From positions 62,001-126,000 of the forward strand of contig CAXAUZ010000009.1 of the NCBI GenBank assembly GCA_963972525.1: DNA of 64,000 nucleotides. The letters run 5' to 3'. Positions within the stretch are counted from its first letter, which is position 1. Each line of letters begins with the position of its first letter. Positions 30,142-38,892 of the stretch are shown here, one piece after another. The position numbers and the translations under genes are program-made. This stretch comes from Salinilacustrithrix sp003476595. GTDB taxonomy: Bacteria > Actinomycetota > Acidimicrobiia > Acidimicrobiales > Salinilacustritrichaceae. The notes under the pieces are model-generated. The model saw nothing but the letters and a program-made list of their open reading frames with translations, did not search any database and was not told the DNA's origin.

Positions 30142-31040
30142 GTGGGGCCTCCCACGGAGATGGCGCGGATCTTGCTGTCGAACCACTCACCGGCGACCAC
30201 GGGCGGTGGGGCATCCGCCGAGCGGCACGTCGGCAGGCACTCGATGAGCGTGTCCGGGTTGGGCGTCTGGAAGAAGGCGACGCTGAGCCGCCGGGGCCAC
30301 GGGGGACCGTCCGCCGGGAGCACGACGCGGTGCCACGTCGAACGCCACCGGTCGTTGGTCCAGCGGGCCAGGAGGTCACCGATGTTGACGACGAGCCCAC
30401 CGGGGAAGGCGGGCACCGGATGCCACGAGCCGTCCTCGGCCCGCACCTCGAGGCCGGGCACGCCGTCGGTGTGCAGCAGCGTGATCGTGCCGTAGTCCGT
30501 GTGCGCACCGCCGCGGGCGGCACCGTCAGCCGGGGCCTCGGCCACCGCCGGGTAGTGGTTGGCCCGCATCGTCCCAGGCGAGCGGTCGACCTTGTCGTCG
30601 AAGTAGCCCTGGTCGAGCCCGAGCGCCCGGGCGCACGTGCGGATGACCCGCATCGCGAGGTCGTCGAGCGCACCGAAGGCCTCGCGCCACACCGCTTCGA
30701 ACGCCGGGTCGTCCGGCCAGACGTTGGTGTCCTCAAACCGGGACGCCGCGAAGTGCTCGGAGAGGTCGGGCGGGGTCACCTCGCCGTGGGCCAGGGACTG
30801 CACCTCACCACCGACGACGGTGTAGCCACGCTGGAGGCCGTCTCTCGGTCGCGGGACCGATTCCTTCACTGCGAGCGGGCTGTCGAAGAAGCGCAGCGTG
30901 CGGTCGGTGAACCATTCGAGGAGCGTCGGGTCGATGCCGTGGCCGACGAGGCCGAAGAAGCCCACCGACCGGCACGCCCGGTCGATCGCGGCGGGGGCGT
31001 CGGGTGACGACAGGTCGACGGCCGGGATGGTCAGCGTCAC
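30138..31040 (-). CDS. Isopenicillin-N-synthase-family 2OG-Fe(II) oxygenase, paralogue
   Basis: A 300-residue paralogue of the downstream gene. The metal ligands are H180-x-D182 in GAHTDYG and H237 in STWHRVV; R251-x-S253 in RRLSVAFF is the 2OG-binding pair. The shared NIGDLLARWTNDRWRST block makes the duplication obvious. It is shorter than its neighbour, mainly between the two metal-binding motifs. It is coupled by 4-bp overlaps on both sides. Two paralogues suggest two positions or two substrates. Confidence 0.85.
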   Translation of the reverse strand: MTLTIPAVDLSSPDAPAAIDRACRSVGFFGLVGHGIDPTLLEWFTDRTLRFFDSPLAVKESVPRPRDGLQRGYTVVGGEVQSLAHGEVTPPDLSEHFAASRFEDTNVWPDDPAFEAVWREAFGALDDLAMRVIRTCARALGLDQGYFDDKVDRSPGTMRANHYPAVAEAPADGAARGGAHTDYGTITLLHTDGVPGLEVRAEDGSWHPVPAFPGGLVVNIGDLLARWTNDRWRSTWHRVVLPADGPPWPRRLSVAFFQTPNPDTLIECLPTCRSADAPPPVVAGEWFDSKIRAISVGGPT

Positions 31041-32074
31041 GGCGCCACCAGGTCGGCCAGGATCCGGCGGTAGGCCAGGCTCAGGCGGTCGTTGCGTGTG
31101 TGGACCTCGATGCGGGGATCCAGCGGCAACCGGCCGTCCGGGTACGACTCGAGCACGGCGAGGTCCTCGTCGAGGACCAGGTCCTCGAACTCGATGGACT
31201 CCTTGATCTTGAGCTCGTCGCCGGCGAAGTCGTTGCGTGCCATGACCTTGAACACGATCGACCGATGCGCGTCCACCGGGAGGCAGGAGAAGAGGATGGA
31301 CAGCACGCCGCCGGTGAGCGGGAACGTCAGCCGCACGAGGGCGGTGGTGGACGCCACCACCTCCTTGTGGAGGTGGTGCTCCTGGACCAAGGGGTGCTCA
31401 CCGGTGGCGACGAGGGGGTCGTCGTGGTTGCGGTACGGGGTGACGTAGGTCGTGGAGGCCCGCCAGCCGTCGCGCACGACCTTGTGGGGCGGGAGGTAGG
31501 CGTCGTCGGCCACCCCGAAAGTGCCGGTGTGCACCGTGGGGAGGTGCGTGGCGTCCAGGAAGTTGTCGGTGAGCTGGAAGGCGCCGGCCGTCGTGGCTCG
31601 CGGTTCGTTCCAGCAGCGGTCGAAGCCTGCGTCGTCCCACTCGGGGAACGATGGGATGTCGTGGACCGGCTCCTCCGGGGCGAGCCACACCATGCCGTAG
31701 CGCTCCTCGAGGCGAGCCGGGCGCTCCACCACCGCTCGGCTCGGGACGGCGCTGCCCTCGCCGAGCGCCGGCACCGACGTGCAACGGCCGGTTCCGTCGA
31801 ACGTCCAGCCGTGGTAGCCGCACTGCAGCACCTCGCCACAGATGGTGCCGATGCTGAGGGGCGCCAGGCGGTGCGGGCACCGGTCGGCGAAGGCGGCCAG
31901 GCCGGAGTCGAGACGGGCCAGGACCCAGTCCCGCCCGAGGACGCGGACGGGCACGGGCGCGTCGGTGACGTCGTGGGACATCGCCACCGCGTACCAGGCC
32001 CGCTCCAGCCCGCTGCTGTCGTTGGCAACCCAGTCCGGGCCGGTGCCGTGGTCGCTGGTCGTCGCATCGGTCAT
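31037..32074 (-). CDS. Rieske non-haem iron oxygenase
   Basis: A 345-residue terminal oxygenase. The Rieske cluster ligands are C66-x-H68 and C85-x2-H88 (RCPHRL, CGYHGW). The mononuclear iron site is D174-x2-H177-x4-H182 in DATHLPTVH. Family members hydroxylate or demethylate ring compounds, and N-demethylases acting on methylxanthines belong here. No reductase or ferredoxin gene is in the operon, so electrons must come from elsewhere. It starts 20 bp after the transporter permease gene and overlaps the next oxygenase. A role on a methylated or otherwise substituted purine is inferred from the context. Confidence 0.85.
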   Translation of the reverse strand: MTDATTSDHGTGPDWVANDSSGLERAWYAVAMSHDVTDAPVPVRVLGRDWVLARLDSGLAAFADRCPHRLAPLSIGTICGEVLQCGYHGWTFDGTGRCTSVPALGEGSAVPSRAVVERPARLEERYGMVWLAPEEPVHDIPSFPEWDDAGFDRCWNEPRATTAGAFQLTDNFLDATHLPTVHTGTFGVADDAYLPPHKVVRDGWRASTTYVTPYRNHDDPLVATGEHPLVQEHHLHKEVVASTTALVRLTFPLTGGVLSILFSCLPVDAHRSIVFKVMARNDFAGDELKIKESIEFEDLVLDEDLAVLESYPDGRLPLDPRIEVHTRNDRLSLAYRRILADLVAP

Positions 32075-32093
32075 GGGATCTCCGGAGGTTCTC

Positions 32094-32966
32094 TCAGGTG
32101 GTGGCGCGCTGGAACGGCTCGCCGAGCGCCAGCGGGGCGCGGCTGGCCCGGCCGCGCACGACCAGGGCAGCGAGGGTGATGAGGTACGGGAGCGCGAGGA
32201 AGAGCTCGTAGGGGACCGCCGTCGCCTGGCCCTGCAGGCGAAGCTGCAGGGCGTCGCACAGCCCGAAGAGCAGCGCGCCCGCGAGGCACGCCCAGGGCCG
32301 CCAGCGCGCGAAGACGACGAGGGCGAGGGCGACCCAGCCGCGACCGTGGGTCACGTTCTCCAGGAAGAGGCCGAGCGGCCCGCAGACGAGCGCGGCACCG
32401 CCGAGGCCGGCGAGCACACCGCTGACCACGGTCGCTCCCGTGCGCAACCGGTCGACCCGGTAGCCAAGGGCATCGACGGCGACGGGAGCGTCGCCGGCGG
32501 CGGTGAGCGCCAAGCCGAGGGTCGTCCGGGTCAGCACGAACCAGGCGAGGGCGAAGAGCGCGATCGTCAGCAGCACGAGGGCGTCCATGCCGATGCGCTC
32601 GATGCGGGGCGGGACCGTTCCGATGCCGAAGATCGTGCGGAAGAGGTAGGTGGTCGCTGCCGTGCACAGCAGCGTGATGCCGAGGCCGGCCACCATCTGG
32701 TTGGCCTTCACGTGCACGACGGCGAGCGAGAGCACGAGCCCGACCAGAGCGCCGGCTGCGGCGCCGGCGACGAGGCCGACCCACGGGGAACCCGTCTCGT
32801 TGGTGGCCAGGTAGCCGCCGAGGGCGCCGCTGATCATCATCCCCTCGAGCGCGAGGTTGAGCACGCCTGCCCGCTCGTTCACGAGGCCGCCGAGCGCAGC
32901 GAGGGCGACGGGGACGGCGAGGCGGAGGGCGGCGCTGAGCGTCGCCACGGTGAGCACGGCGTCCAT
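32094..32966 (-). CDS. Nucleoside/purine ABC transporter permease (BmpA-type system)
   Basis: A 290-residue membrane permease with about eight hydrophobic segments and the NERAGVLNLALEGMM signature shared by NupQ/YufQ-type nucleoside permeases. The start ATG at 32964-32966 shares one base with the preceding stop. It pairs with the next permease to form the channel of a BmpA-type uptake system for nucleosides or related bases. Confidence 0.88.
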   Translation of the reverse strand: MDAVLTVATLSAALRLAVPVALAALGGLVNERAGVLNLALEGMMISGALGGYLATNETGSPWVGLVAGAAAGALVGLVLSLAVVHVKANQMVAGLGITLLCTAATTYLFRTIFGIGTVPPRIERIGMDALVLLTIALFALAWFVLTRTTLGLALTAAGDAPVAVDALGYRVDRLRTGATVVSGVLAGLGGAALVCGPLGLFLENVTHGRGWVALALVVFARWRPWACLAGALLFGLCDALQLRLQGQATAVPYELFLALPYLITLAALVVRGRASRAPLALGEPFQRATT

Positions 32967-34078
32967 CAGGTCCTCCACCGTCGGTAGGCGAGCGCATCGC
33001 CGCAGACGACGAGCACGACGACGAGCGCCTGCAGCATCGACACGGCCGACACGGGGAGCGCGAAGTCGCGCTGGGCCGACTCGGCGCCGATGAGCATCGC
33101 CGAGAGCAGGACGCCGGAGACCACGACGCCCACGGGGTGCAGGCGCCCGACGAGCGCGACGGTGATGGCGGCGAACCCGAAGCCGGGGCTGAGCCCCTGG
33201 ATCAGCCGGCCCTGCACGCCCGCGACCTGGATGTAGCCGGCGATGCCGGCGAGACCACCGGACAGCAGCAGCACCCGGGTGGCGATGCGGGCGGCCGGCA
33301 GCTCGTTGGCCTCCAGCGCCTCGCTGTTGTGGCCCATGGCGCGAACCCGGAAGCCGAACCGGGTGCGCTGCAGGACCAGCCACGCCACCGGGGCGACGAC
33401 GGCGGCGAGGAGCACGCCGACGTGGAGGCGGACGTCGCCGATCACCGGCAGCTCGGCCCCGCCGAGCACCCGGCTCTGCGGGAGGATGCCGGCGGGGTCC
33501 TTCAGCGGAACGCGCACCGCGTACGCGAGCAGCGCCTCGGCGACATAGACGAGGAGGAGCGTCGAGATGACGACGCTGGCCCCGAACCGGTTGCCGAACC
33601 AGGCGGCGAGCCCGGCCCACGCGGCGCCGGCGACCGCACCCATGGCGATCGACGTCACGATGAGCACGGGGCCGGGGAGCGACCCGGCCGGCCCGGTCGC
33701 CCACGCCGTGGCCGCGGTGGCACCGACCAGCAGCTGGCCCTCGGGACCGATGTTGTACACGCGGGCCCGGTAGGCGAAGGAGAGGCCGACGGCGATCAGG
33801 ACGACCGGGCAGGCCCGGGTGAGCGTGTCCCGCCATCCGAAGCGAGAGCCCGTGACGCCCTCGACCATCGAGCGGTAGACGTCGAGCGGCGGGTGGCCCT
33901 CGACGGCGATGACGATCGCTCCCACGAGCAGGGCGATGACGACGGCACCGACCGGGACACCGAGGGCGCGGCCCGCACGGCGCCGCCGGGATGCGGTCGC
34001 CGGCGGCACCGGCGTGGGATCGGGTGCAGGGGGCGGCGGCGCCACGGTGGTCGGCGGCGCGCTCACGACGTCGGTCAC
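32966..34078 (-). CDS. Nucleoside/purine ABC transporter permease (BmpA-type system)
   Basis: A 370-residue permease of the NupP/YufP type. A Pro-rich cytosolic N-terminus (1-35) is followed by about nine membrane segments and the conserved YNIGPEGQLLVGA motif. A GTG start overlaps the stop of the ATPase gene. It is the partner of the permease that follows. Confidence 0.88.
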   Translation of the reverse strand: MTDVVSAPPTTVAPPPPAPDPTPVPPATASRRRRAGRALGVPVGAVVIALLVGAIVIAVEGHPPLDVYRSMVEGVTGSRFGWRDTLTRACPVVLIAVGLSFAYRARVYNIGPEGQLLVGATAATAWATGPAGSLPGPVLIVTSIAMGAVAGAAWAGLAAWFGNRFGASVVISTLLLVYVAEALLAYAVRVPLKDPAGILPQSRVLGGAELPVIGDVRLHVGVLLAAVVAPVAWLVLQRTRFGFRVRAMGHNSEALEANELPAARIATRVLLLSGGLAGIAGYIQVAGVQGRLIQGLSPGFGFAAITVALVGRLHPVGVVVSGVLLSAMLIGAESAQRDFALPVSAVSMLQALVVVLVVCGDALAYRRWRT

Positions 34079-35598
34079 GATGCGACCTCCAGGTGTTCCT
34101 CGCCGGTCATGGCGAGGCCGATGGCCAGGCGGTCGTAGGGCGGGTGGAAGGGTCCGACCAGCCGGCCCCCGGACGCGACGAGGATCTCGTCGGCCACCTC
34201 GAACAGCTCGTCGAGCTCAGAACCCATCCAGACGACGGCAGCGCCGGCGGCCGCACGCTCGAGCACCCGGCGCGACACCCCGGCGGCGGCCTCCGGGTCG
34301 AGGCCCCGGGTGGGGTGGCAGGCGAGCACGAGCCCGGGGTCCCCGTCCAGCTCCCGCGCCAGCACCACCTTCTGCGCGTTGCCACCGGACAGGGCGCTCG
34401 CCGGCGTGCTGGGGCCGTTGCCGCGCACGTCCCAGTCGGCCAGGCGGGGGGCGGCCTGGCGCCGGCGGTCACGGCGGCTCGGCAGCCACCGGGGCAGCCG
34501 GCCGAGGTGGACGTTGTCGGCGAGGTCCAGGTCGCCGACGAGACCCCACCGGTAGCGGTCGGAGGTGATGTAGGCGATCCCCGCCTTGACCCGCTCGGCC
34601 GGGGTGCGCAGGACGGTCGCCTTCCCGTCGATCTCGATCGTGCCCGATTCGGCGGTGAGGCGTCCGGCCAGGGCGCCCTCGAGCTCGGCCTGCCCGTTCC
34701 CGTCGACGCCGGCGATGCCGAGCACCCGCCCGGGAGCGACCGCGAACGAGGCGGACCGCAGCCCACCGACCGTGAGCCCGTGTACCGCCAGGCGCGCCGG
34801 CACGCCGGAGTCGCCGGTGAAGCGCGGCCGGGCGACGCCGCGGTCCGCCGGCGCATCGTCGCCGACCATGAGGCGCGCCAGCTCCTGCTTGGTCCGACCG
34901 GAGACCGGCTCGTCGTGCAGCACGGTCCGTCCACTGCGCAGGACGGTGACCCGATCCGCAGCGGCGGACACCTCGGCCATCCGGTGCGTGACGATGAGGA
35001 CGCAGCGGCCCTCGTCGGCGAGCTGGCGGCACACGTCGAGCAGGCGGGTCGCCTCGGCATCGGTGAGCATGGCCGTGGGTTCGTCGAGGACGAGCACCTG
35101 CGGATCGGCATCGAGGGCGCGCAGCACCTCGAGGCGCTGCTGCTCGCCGACCGAGAGCTCCCCGGCCGGCGTACCAGGCCGGACCTTGAGCCCGTACCGG
35201 TCAGACAGCGCCCGCAGGCGATCCTCGGCCTCGTCCCGCCGGGGCCGCAGCCGTCGCAGGGGCCGGGCGAGGGCCAGGTTGTCGGCCGCGTCCAACGTCG
35301 GCACCAGCGTGAAGTGCTGCTGGACGATCGCCACACCGTGCTGCCGGGCGGCCTGCGGGTCGAACCGGTCGACCCGCAGACCTCCCACCACCACCTCACC
35401 CTCGTCCGGGCGGTCCAGGCCGGCGAGGATCCGCATGAGCGTGGACTTCCCGGCACCGTTCTCACCGAGCACGGCGTGGACCTCGCCCTCGCGCACCTCG
35501 AGGTCGGCGGCGCCGAGCGCCACCACCGGGCCGAAGCGGCGCCGGACGCCGACCATCAACACGCTGGTGCGCCCACGGGAGGCGGTGGAGGTGCTCAC
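34075..35598 (-). CDS. ABC transporter ATPase with two nucleotide-binding domains (BmpA-type system)
   Basis: A 507-residue double ATPase of the YufO/NupO type. Domain 1 has Walker A GENGAGKST near 45, signature LSVGEQQRLEVLRAL and Walker B LVLDEPTAML. Domain 2 has GVDGNGQAEL in place of a full Walker A, signature LSGGNAQKVVLARE, and LACHPTRGLD in place of the usual Walker B Glu. This degenerate second site is normal for the family. It starts at the GTG at 35596-35598, overlapping the bmpA stop. Confidence 0.9.
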   Translation of the reverse strand: MSTSTASRGRTSVLMVGVRRRFGPVVALGAADLEVREGEVHAVLGENGAGKSTLMRILAGLDRPDEGEVVVGGLRVDRFDPQAARQHGVAIVQQHFTLVPTLDAADNLALARPLRRLRPRRDEAEDRLRALSDRYGLKVRPGTPAGELSVGEQQRLEVLRALDADPQVLVLDEPTAMLTDAEATRLLDVCRQLADEGRCVLIVTHRMAEVSAAADRVTVLRSGRTVLHDEPVSGRTKQELARLMVGDDAPADRGVARPRFTGDSGVPARLAVHGLTVGGLRSASFAVAPGRVLGIAGVDGNGQAELEGALAGRLTAESGTIEIDGKATVLRTPAERVKAGIAYITSDRYRWGLVGDLDLADNVHLGRLPRWLPSRRDRRRQAAPRLADWDVRGNGPSTPASALSGGNAQKVVLARELDGDPGLVLACHPTRGLDPEAAAGVSRRVLERAAAGAAVVWMGSELDELFEVADEILVASGGRLVGPFHPPYDRLAIGLAMTGEEHLEVAS

Positions 35599-36656
35599 TC
35601 GCTGACTTCGAAGGGCACGACGAGCTCGCCGGACTCGACCTTGGCCAACTCCTCCTCGTAGATCGCCATGGCCTCGGGTGAGATCTCGCCCTCCAGCTCG
35701 GGGTTGATGGCGATCTCCATGCCGCCCTCGGCGAAGGTGATCTCGTAGTACGGCGCGGGGTCGACGTTGCCCGCGACCGCGTCGGCGACCATCTCGCGGA
35801 ACACCTGGTCGAGGCGCCACACCGTGCTGGTCAGCACGACGTCGGGGGCGAGCTCGGACATGTCGCCGACGTAGCCGGTGACGTAGCCGCCGGCCTCCTT
35901 GGCGGCCTCGATCTGGCCGAGGGTCGGGCCCTGGCCGCAGCCGATGAACATGTCGGCGCCGCCGTCGACCTGGCCGAGGGCGGTCTCCTTGCCCATCTGC
36001 ACGTCGTTCCAATCGCCGACGGCCAGGTACGTGCCGTCCGCATCGGGGTTGACCAGCTGGGCGCCCTCGACGAAGCGCTGGAACATGTTCTCGCAGACCG
36101 GGATGTCGAAGCCGGCGGCGCCGGCGGCGATGTCGTTCTCTGCGGCGCCGGCGGTGAGGATGCCCTGCAGGTACGCGGCCTCGTGGAACGGCTGGGCGTA
36201 GTCGGCGACGTTGCCGCTGGAGTCCCCGAAGCCGCCGGCGTAGGCGAACAGCACCTCGGGGTAGTCGGGGGCCAGCTTCTTGATCGCCTCCCCGTAGTTG
36301 AACGAGTGGCCGACCACCACGTCGTAGCCGTCCTCGGCGTAGGCCCGGGTGGCCCGCTCGACGTCGGCGTCGGCGACGCTCTCCTGGTAGGCGAAGTCGG
36401 CGATGACGCCCTCTTCCTTCAGCGCCTCGGCCCCGTCGTAGGCGGCCTGGTTCCACGAGTAGTCGTTGACCTGGCCCGAGAGGATGATGGCCAGGGTCGG
36501 GAGCTCCTCGGAGGCGGCGCTGCCGGTGGCGGTCGCCTCCTCCTCGGCGACCGCATCGACGGCTTCCGCGTCGTCATCCCCGCAGGCGGTGACGAGCAGT
36601 GCGAACGACGCCAGGCTGGCGGCGATGGTACGTGTGCAACGTTTTGTTGAAGCCAT
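35595..36656 (-). CDS. BmpA-family substrate-binding lipoprotein
   Basis: A 353-residue nucleoside-binding lipoprotein that captures the substrate outside the membrane. Its signal peptide ends in the lipobox LLVTAC with Cys25, followed by an acidic linker. The typical BMP fold motifs LSGQVNDYSWNQAAYDGAEA and VVGHSFNYGEAI are present. First gene of the operon. The start is the ATG at 36654-36656. A strong GGAGGGG lies 30 nt upstream inside a possible stem-loop, and a regulon-type palindrome overlaps codons 3-7, so this start region is unusual. Confidence 0.88.
   Translation of the reverse strand: MASTKRCTRTIAASLASFALLVTACGDDDAEAVDAVAEEEATATGSAASEELPTLAIILSGQVNDYSWNQAAYDGAEALKEEGVIADFAYQESVADADVERATRAYAEDGYDVVVGHSFNYGEAIKKLAPDYPEVLFAYAGGFGDSSGNVADYAQPFHEAAYLQGILTAGAAENDIAAGAAGFDIPVCENMFQRFVEGAQLVNPDADGTYLAVGDWNDVQMGKETALGQVDGGADMFIGCGQGPTLGQIEAAKEAGGYVTGYVGDMSELAPDVVLTSTVWRLDQVFREMVADAVAGNVDPAPYYEITFAEGGMEIAINPELEGEISPEAMAIYEEELAKVESGELVVPFEVSE
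36636..36650. promoter_or_regulatory. Operator-like palindrome, site A (bmpA)
   Basis: GCAACGTTTTGTTGA matches TCAAC-N5-GTTGA with one mismatch in the left arm. It overlaps codons 3-7 of bmpA. The weakest of the five sites, but it is at the head of the only operon in the region otherwise lacking one. Confidence 0.45.
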
Positions 36657-36659
36657 GGA

Positions 36660-36699
36660 GGCGCAACCTACGAAGGCGTTGTTCCCCTCCGGTTGCGCC
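36660..36699 (-). promoter_or_regulatory. Stem-loop in the bmpA leader
   Basis: Perfect 9-bp arms GGCGCAACC (36660-36668) and GGTTGCGCC (36691-36699) with a 22-nt loop. On the coding strand the loop contains GGAGGGG, the only good ribosome-binding sequence near the bmpA start. It ends 3 nt before the ATG. It may control translation. Confidence 0.4.
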
Positions 36700-36757
36700 G
36701 ATGTCACATGGCAGCGACCGGAACCTGTCGCCGATCTGACCTGCGCTCCCCGGCGCG

Positions 36758-37903
36758 TCAGGAGCCGGCGAGTGCCGCTTCGTGCGGCTCCCGGCCGACG
36801 ATCGCCCGGAAGCTCACCGGGTCGGTGACGCCCTCGGTGCACAGGAGCACCACCGTGGCATCCTGGCCGAGCTCGGGCACGTGGCCGACCACCGACGTGA
36901 GGCCGGCGAGCGTGGCCGCGCCGCACTCACCGCAGTCGAAGCCGAGGTCGGCCAGGGTGCGCAGTGCAGTGGCGCAGGCCTCGTCGGACACGGTGGTGAA
37001 TCCGTCGAAGCGGTCCATGATCGCGGGCAGGGCGGTCTGTGACGCCAGGCCGCAGTTGAGCCCGGCCATGATCGAGCGATGGGGACCGGGCACCTCGACC
37101 ACGCGACCGGCTGCGACCGCAGCCTGCACGCAGGCGGCGTCATCCGGCTCGACGCCGAGGATGAAGGGGGGTTCCCCCACGTCGGCGGGCAGGCCGGCGG
37201 CAACGGCGGCGCCGAAGGCCCCGACGCCGAGGGGGACGACGACGGCATCCGGCACCGAGTCCAGCTGCTCGTGCAGCTCGTGGAGGATGGTGGCGTAGCC
37301 GTCACCCACCCACCGGGGGATGTCGGTGTACCCGGGCCAGGAGGTGTCGGAAATGACCAGCCACTCGTCGCCGCAGCCGGCAGAGACCCGGATGGCGTCG
37401 TCGTAGGTGCCGTCCACGACGGTGACGGTGGCACCCTCGCCTTCGATCGCCGAGATGCGCGCATCGACCGTGCCGGCCGGGACGTAGATGTGGCACGGGA
37501 GGTCCAAGATGGCCGCCATGCGAGCGACGGCTCGGCCGTGGTTGCCGTCGGTGGCCGCGGTGAGGCCCATCGGGCGCAACGGCTGCAGGGCACGGCGGAG
37601 GACGTCGAAGGGCTCACCGTCGAGATCGACGTCAGCACCACCCGTCCTCTCCAGCCGATCGAGGACCGCCCGGTGGACGGCCCACGATGCGCCGAGCATC
37701 TTGAACGCCGGGAGCCCGAACCGCTCGCGCTCGTCCTTCACCAGCAGGCGACCCACGCCGGCGGCGCGGGCCGCAGCCTCGCCGAGGTCGACCAGGGGGC
37801 TCGCCGAGTAGCCCGGCAGGCTGCGGTGGAAGCGCAGGTTCGCGCCGTCGTCGCCTGCGGCCTGGGTCGGGCGACGGCGCGGGTTTGCAAGGTAGCGGCT
37901 CAC
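36758..37903 (-). CDS. dpaL: Diaminopropionate ammonia-lyase (YgeX-like)
   Basis: A PLP enzyme that splits 2,3-diaminopropionate into pyruvate and two ammonia. 381 residues. The PLP Lys is in ERFGLPAFKMLGAS, the family signature. Also seen are ATDGNHGRAVARMA and, for cofactor binding, GVGAFGAAVAAG. The GTG at 37901-37903 overlaps the stop of the adenosine deaminase gene. In gut bacteria YgeX acts at the end of an anaerobic urate pathway; here it sits in a purine operon, so the same terminal role is likely. It is the last gene of the NMT1-type transporter operon. Confidence 0.88.
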   Translation of the reverse strand: MSRYLANPRRRPTQAAGDDGANLRFHRSLPGYSASPLVDLGEAAARAAGVGRLLVKDERERFGLPAFKMLGASWAVHRAVLDRLERTGGADVDLDGEPFDVLRRALQPLRPMGLTAATDGNHGRAVARMAAILDLPCHIYVPAGTVDARISAIEGEGATVTVVDGTYDDAIRVSAGCGDEWLVISDTSWPGYTDIPRWVGDGYATILHELHEQLDSVPDAVVVPLGVGAFGAAVAAGLPADVGEPPFILGVEPDDAACVQAAVAAGRVVEVPGPHRSIMAGLNCGLASQTALPAIMDRFDGFTTVSDEACATALRTLADLGFDCGECGAATLAGLTSVVGHVPELGQDATVVLLCTEGVTDPVSFRAIVGREPHEAALAGS

Positions 37904-38892
37904 GCCGGAACCCCGGCCCACGCATCGATCTGCGCAACACCGGCGGCCACGAGCTCGAGCGGTGCGCCGGAGCCCTCGAGGGACGCCCGGGCGATGTCGG
38001 CGAGCTGGTCGTCGGTGATGCCGAGCACGTCGCGGCACAGCTCGTACTCCTCGAGGATGCCGGGGCCGAACAGCAGCGGGTCGTCACCGTTGATGGAGCA
38101 CCGGATGCCGGCCTCGAGGAGCAGCGGCAGCGGGTGCTGCTCGATGGTGGGCACGACCGACAGCATGACGTTGGACGTGGGGCACACGTCGAGGACGATG
38201 CCACGGTCGGCGATCTCGCGCAGCAGCTCCGGCTCCTCCACGGCCCGCACCCCGTGCTGGATGCGGTCGGCACCGAGGGCGTGGATGGCGCCCCGGACCG
38301 ACGCCGGGCCCTCGAGCTCACCGGCGTGCGGCGTGCGCAGCAGGCCGGCAGCCCCGGCCCGGGCGAACTGGTCGGCGAAGAGCTCGGGCGGGAACCCGAC
38401 CTCGTCGTTGTGCAGCCCGAAGGACACGATCGGCGCGCCGGAGGCGTGCAGCGCGAGCGCGAGGGCGGTCACCCGCTCGGCATCGTCGTCGCCGTAGGTG
38501 CGGTCGAGGGCGGCCATCCAACCCACGCCGATGCCGAAGTGCGCGCCGGCCTCGGCTCCGAAGGCCACGAGCATCTCCCAGATGCCGTGCTCGCTGCCCA
38601 GGCGCTCGATGTGGTGCCCGGCGTAGAACGACGGCTCGACCCACACGCAGCCCGCCAGCGCGGCGTCCTCCACGACCTCGAAGACCATCCGACGCAGGTC
38701 GTCGGGGGTGCGCATCACCTCGCAGGCCGCCACGTAGGTGCTCGCGAACTCCGTGAAGGTGCCGTAGCCGCGGATCTCGGGGACGGGGATGCCGTCCCGG
38801 GCGCAGAGCTCGCGGAGGGTCTCGGGGCGCATCGCTCCCTCGAGGTGCACGTGCAGGTGCGCCTTGGGGAGCGCTCGCAGGTCCCGGCTCAT
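37900..38892 (-). CDS. Adenosine/adenine deaminase family protein
   Basis: A 330-residue zinc hydrolase deaminating adenine-type bases or nucleosides. The zinc ligands lie in HLHVHLEG near the N-terminus, then LRTPHAGE, RIQHGVRA, CPTSNVML and SINGDDPLLFG with the catalytic Asp. Whether adenosine, adenine or a modified base is the substrate cannot be told. It is coupled by ATGA to the permease gene before it and by GTGA to the ammonia-lyase gene after it. A second, divergent paralogue is at 46146. Confidence 0.88.
   Translation of the reverse strand: MSRDLRALPKAHLHVHLEGAMRPETLRELCARDGIPVPEIRGYGTFTEFASTYVAACEVMRTPDDLRRMVFEVVEDAALAGCVWVEPSFYAGHHIERLGSEHGIWEMLVAFGAEAGAHFGIGVGWMAALDRTYGDDDAERVTALALALHASGAPIVSFGLHNDEVGFPPELFADQFARAGAAGLLRTPHAGELEGPASVRGAIHALGADRIQHGVRAVEEPELLREIADRGIVLDVCPTSNVMLSVVPTIEQHPLPLLLEAGIRCSINGDDPLLFGPGILEEYELCRDVLGITDDQLADIARASLEGSGAPLELVAAGVAQIDAWAGVPA

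Noticed and set aside
32094..33836. Long 580-codon open frame across the permease genes
   Set aside because: Its first half is an out-of-frame reading of the upstream permease gene; only the part from the ATG at 32966 encodes the permease.
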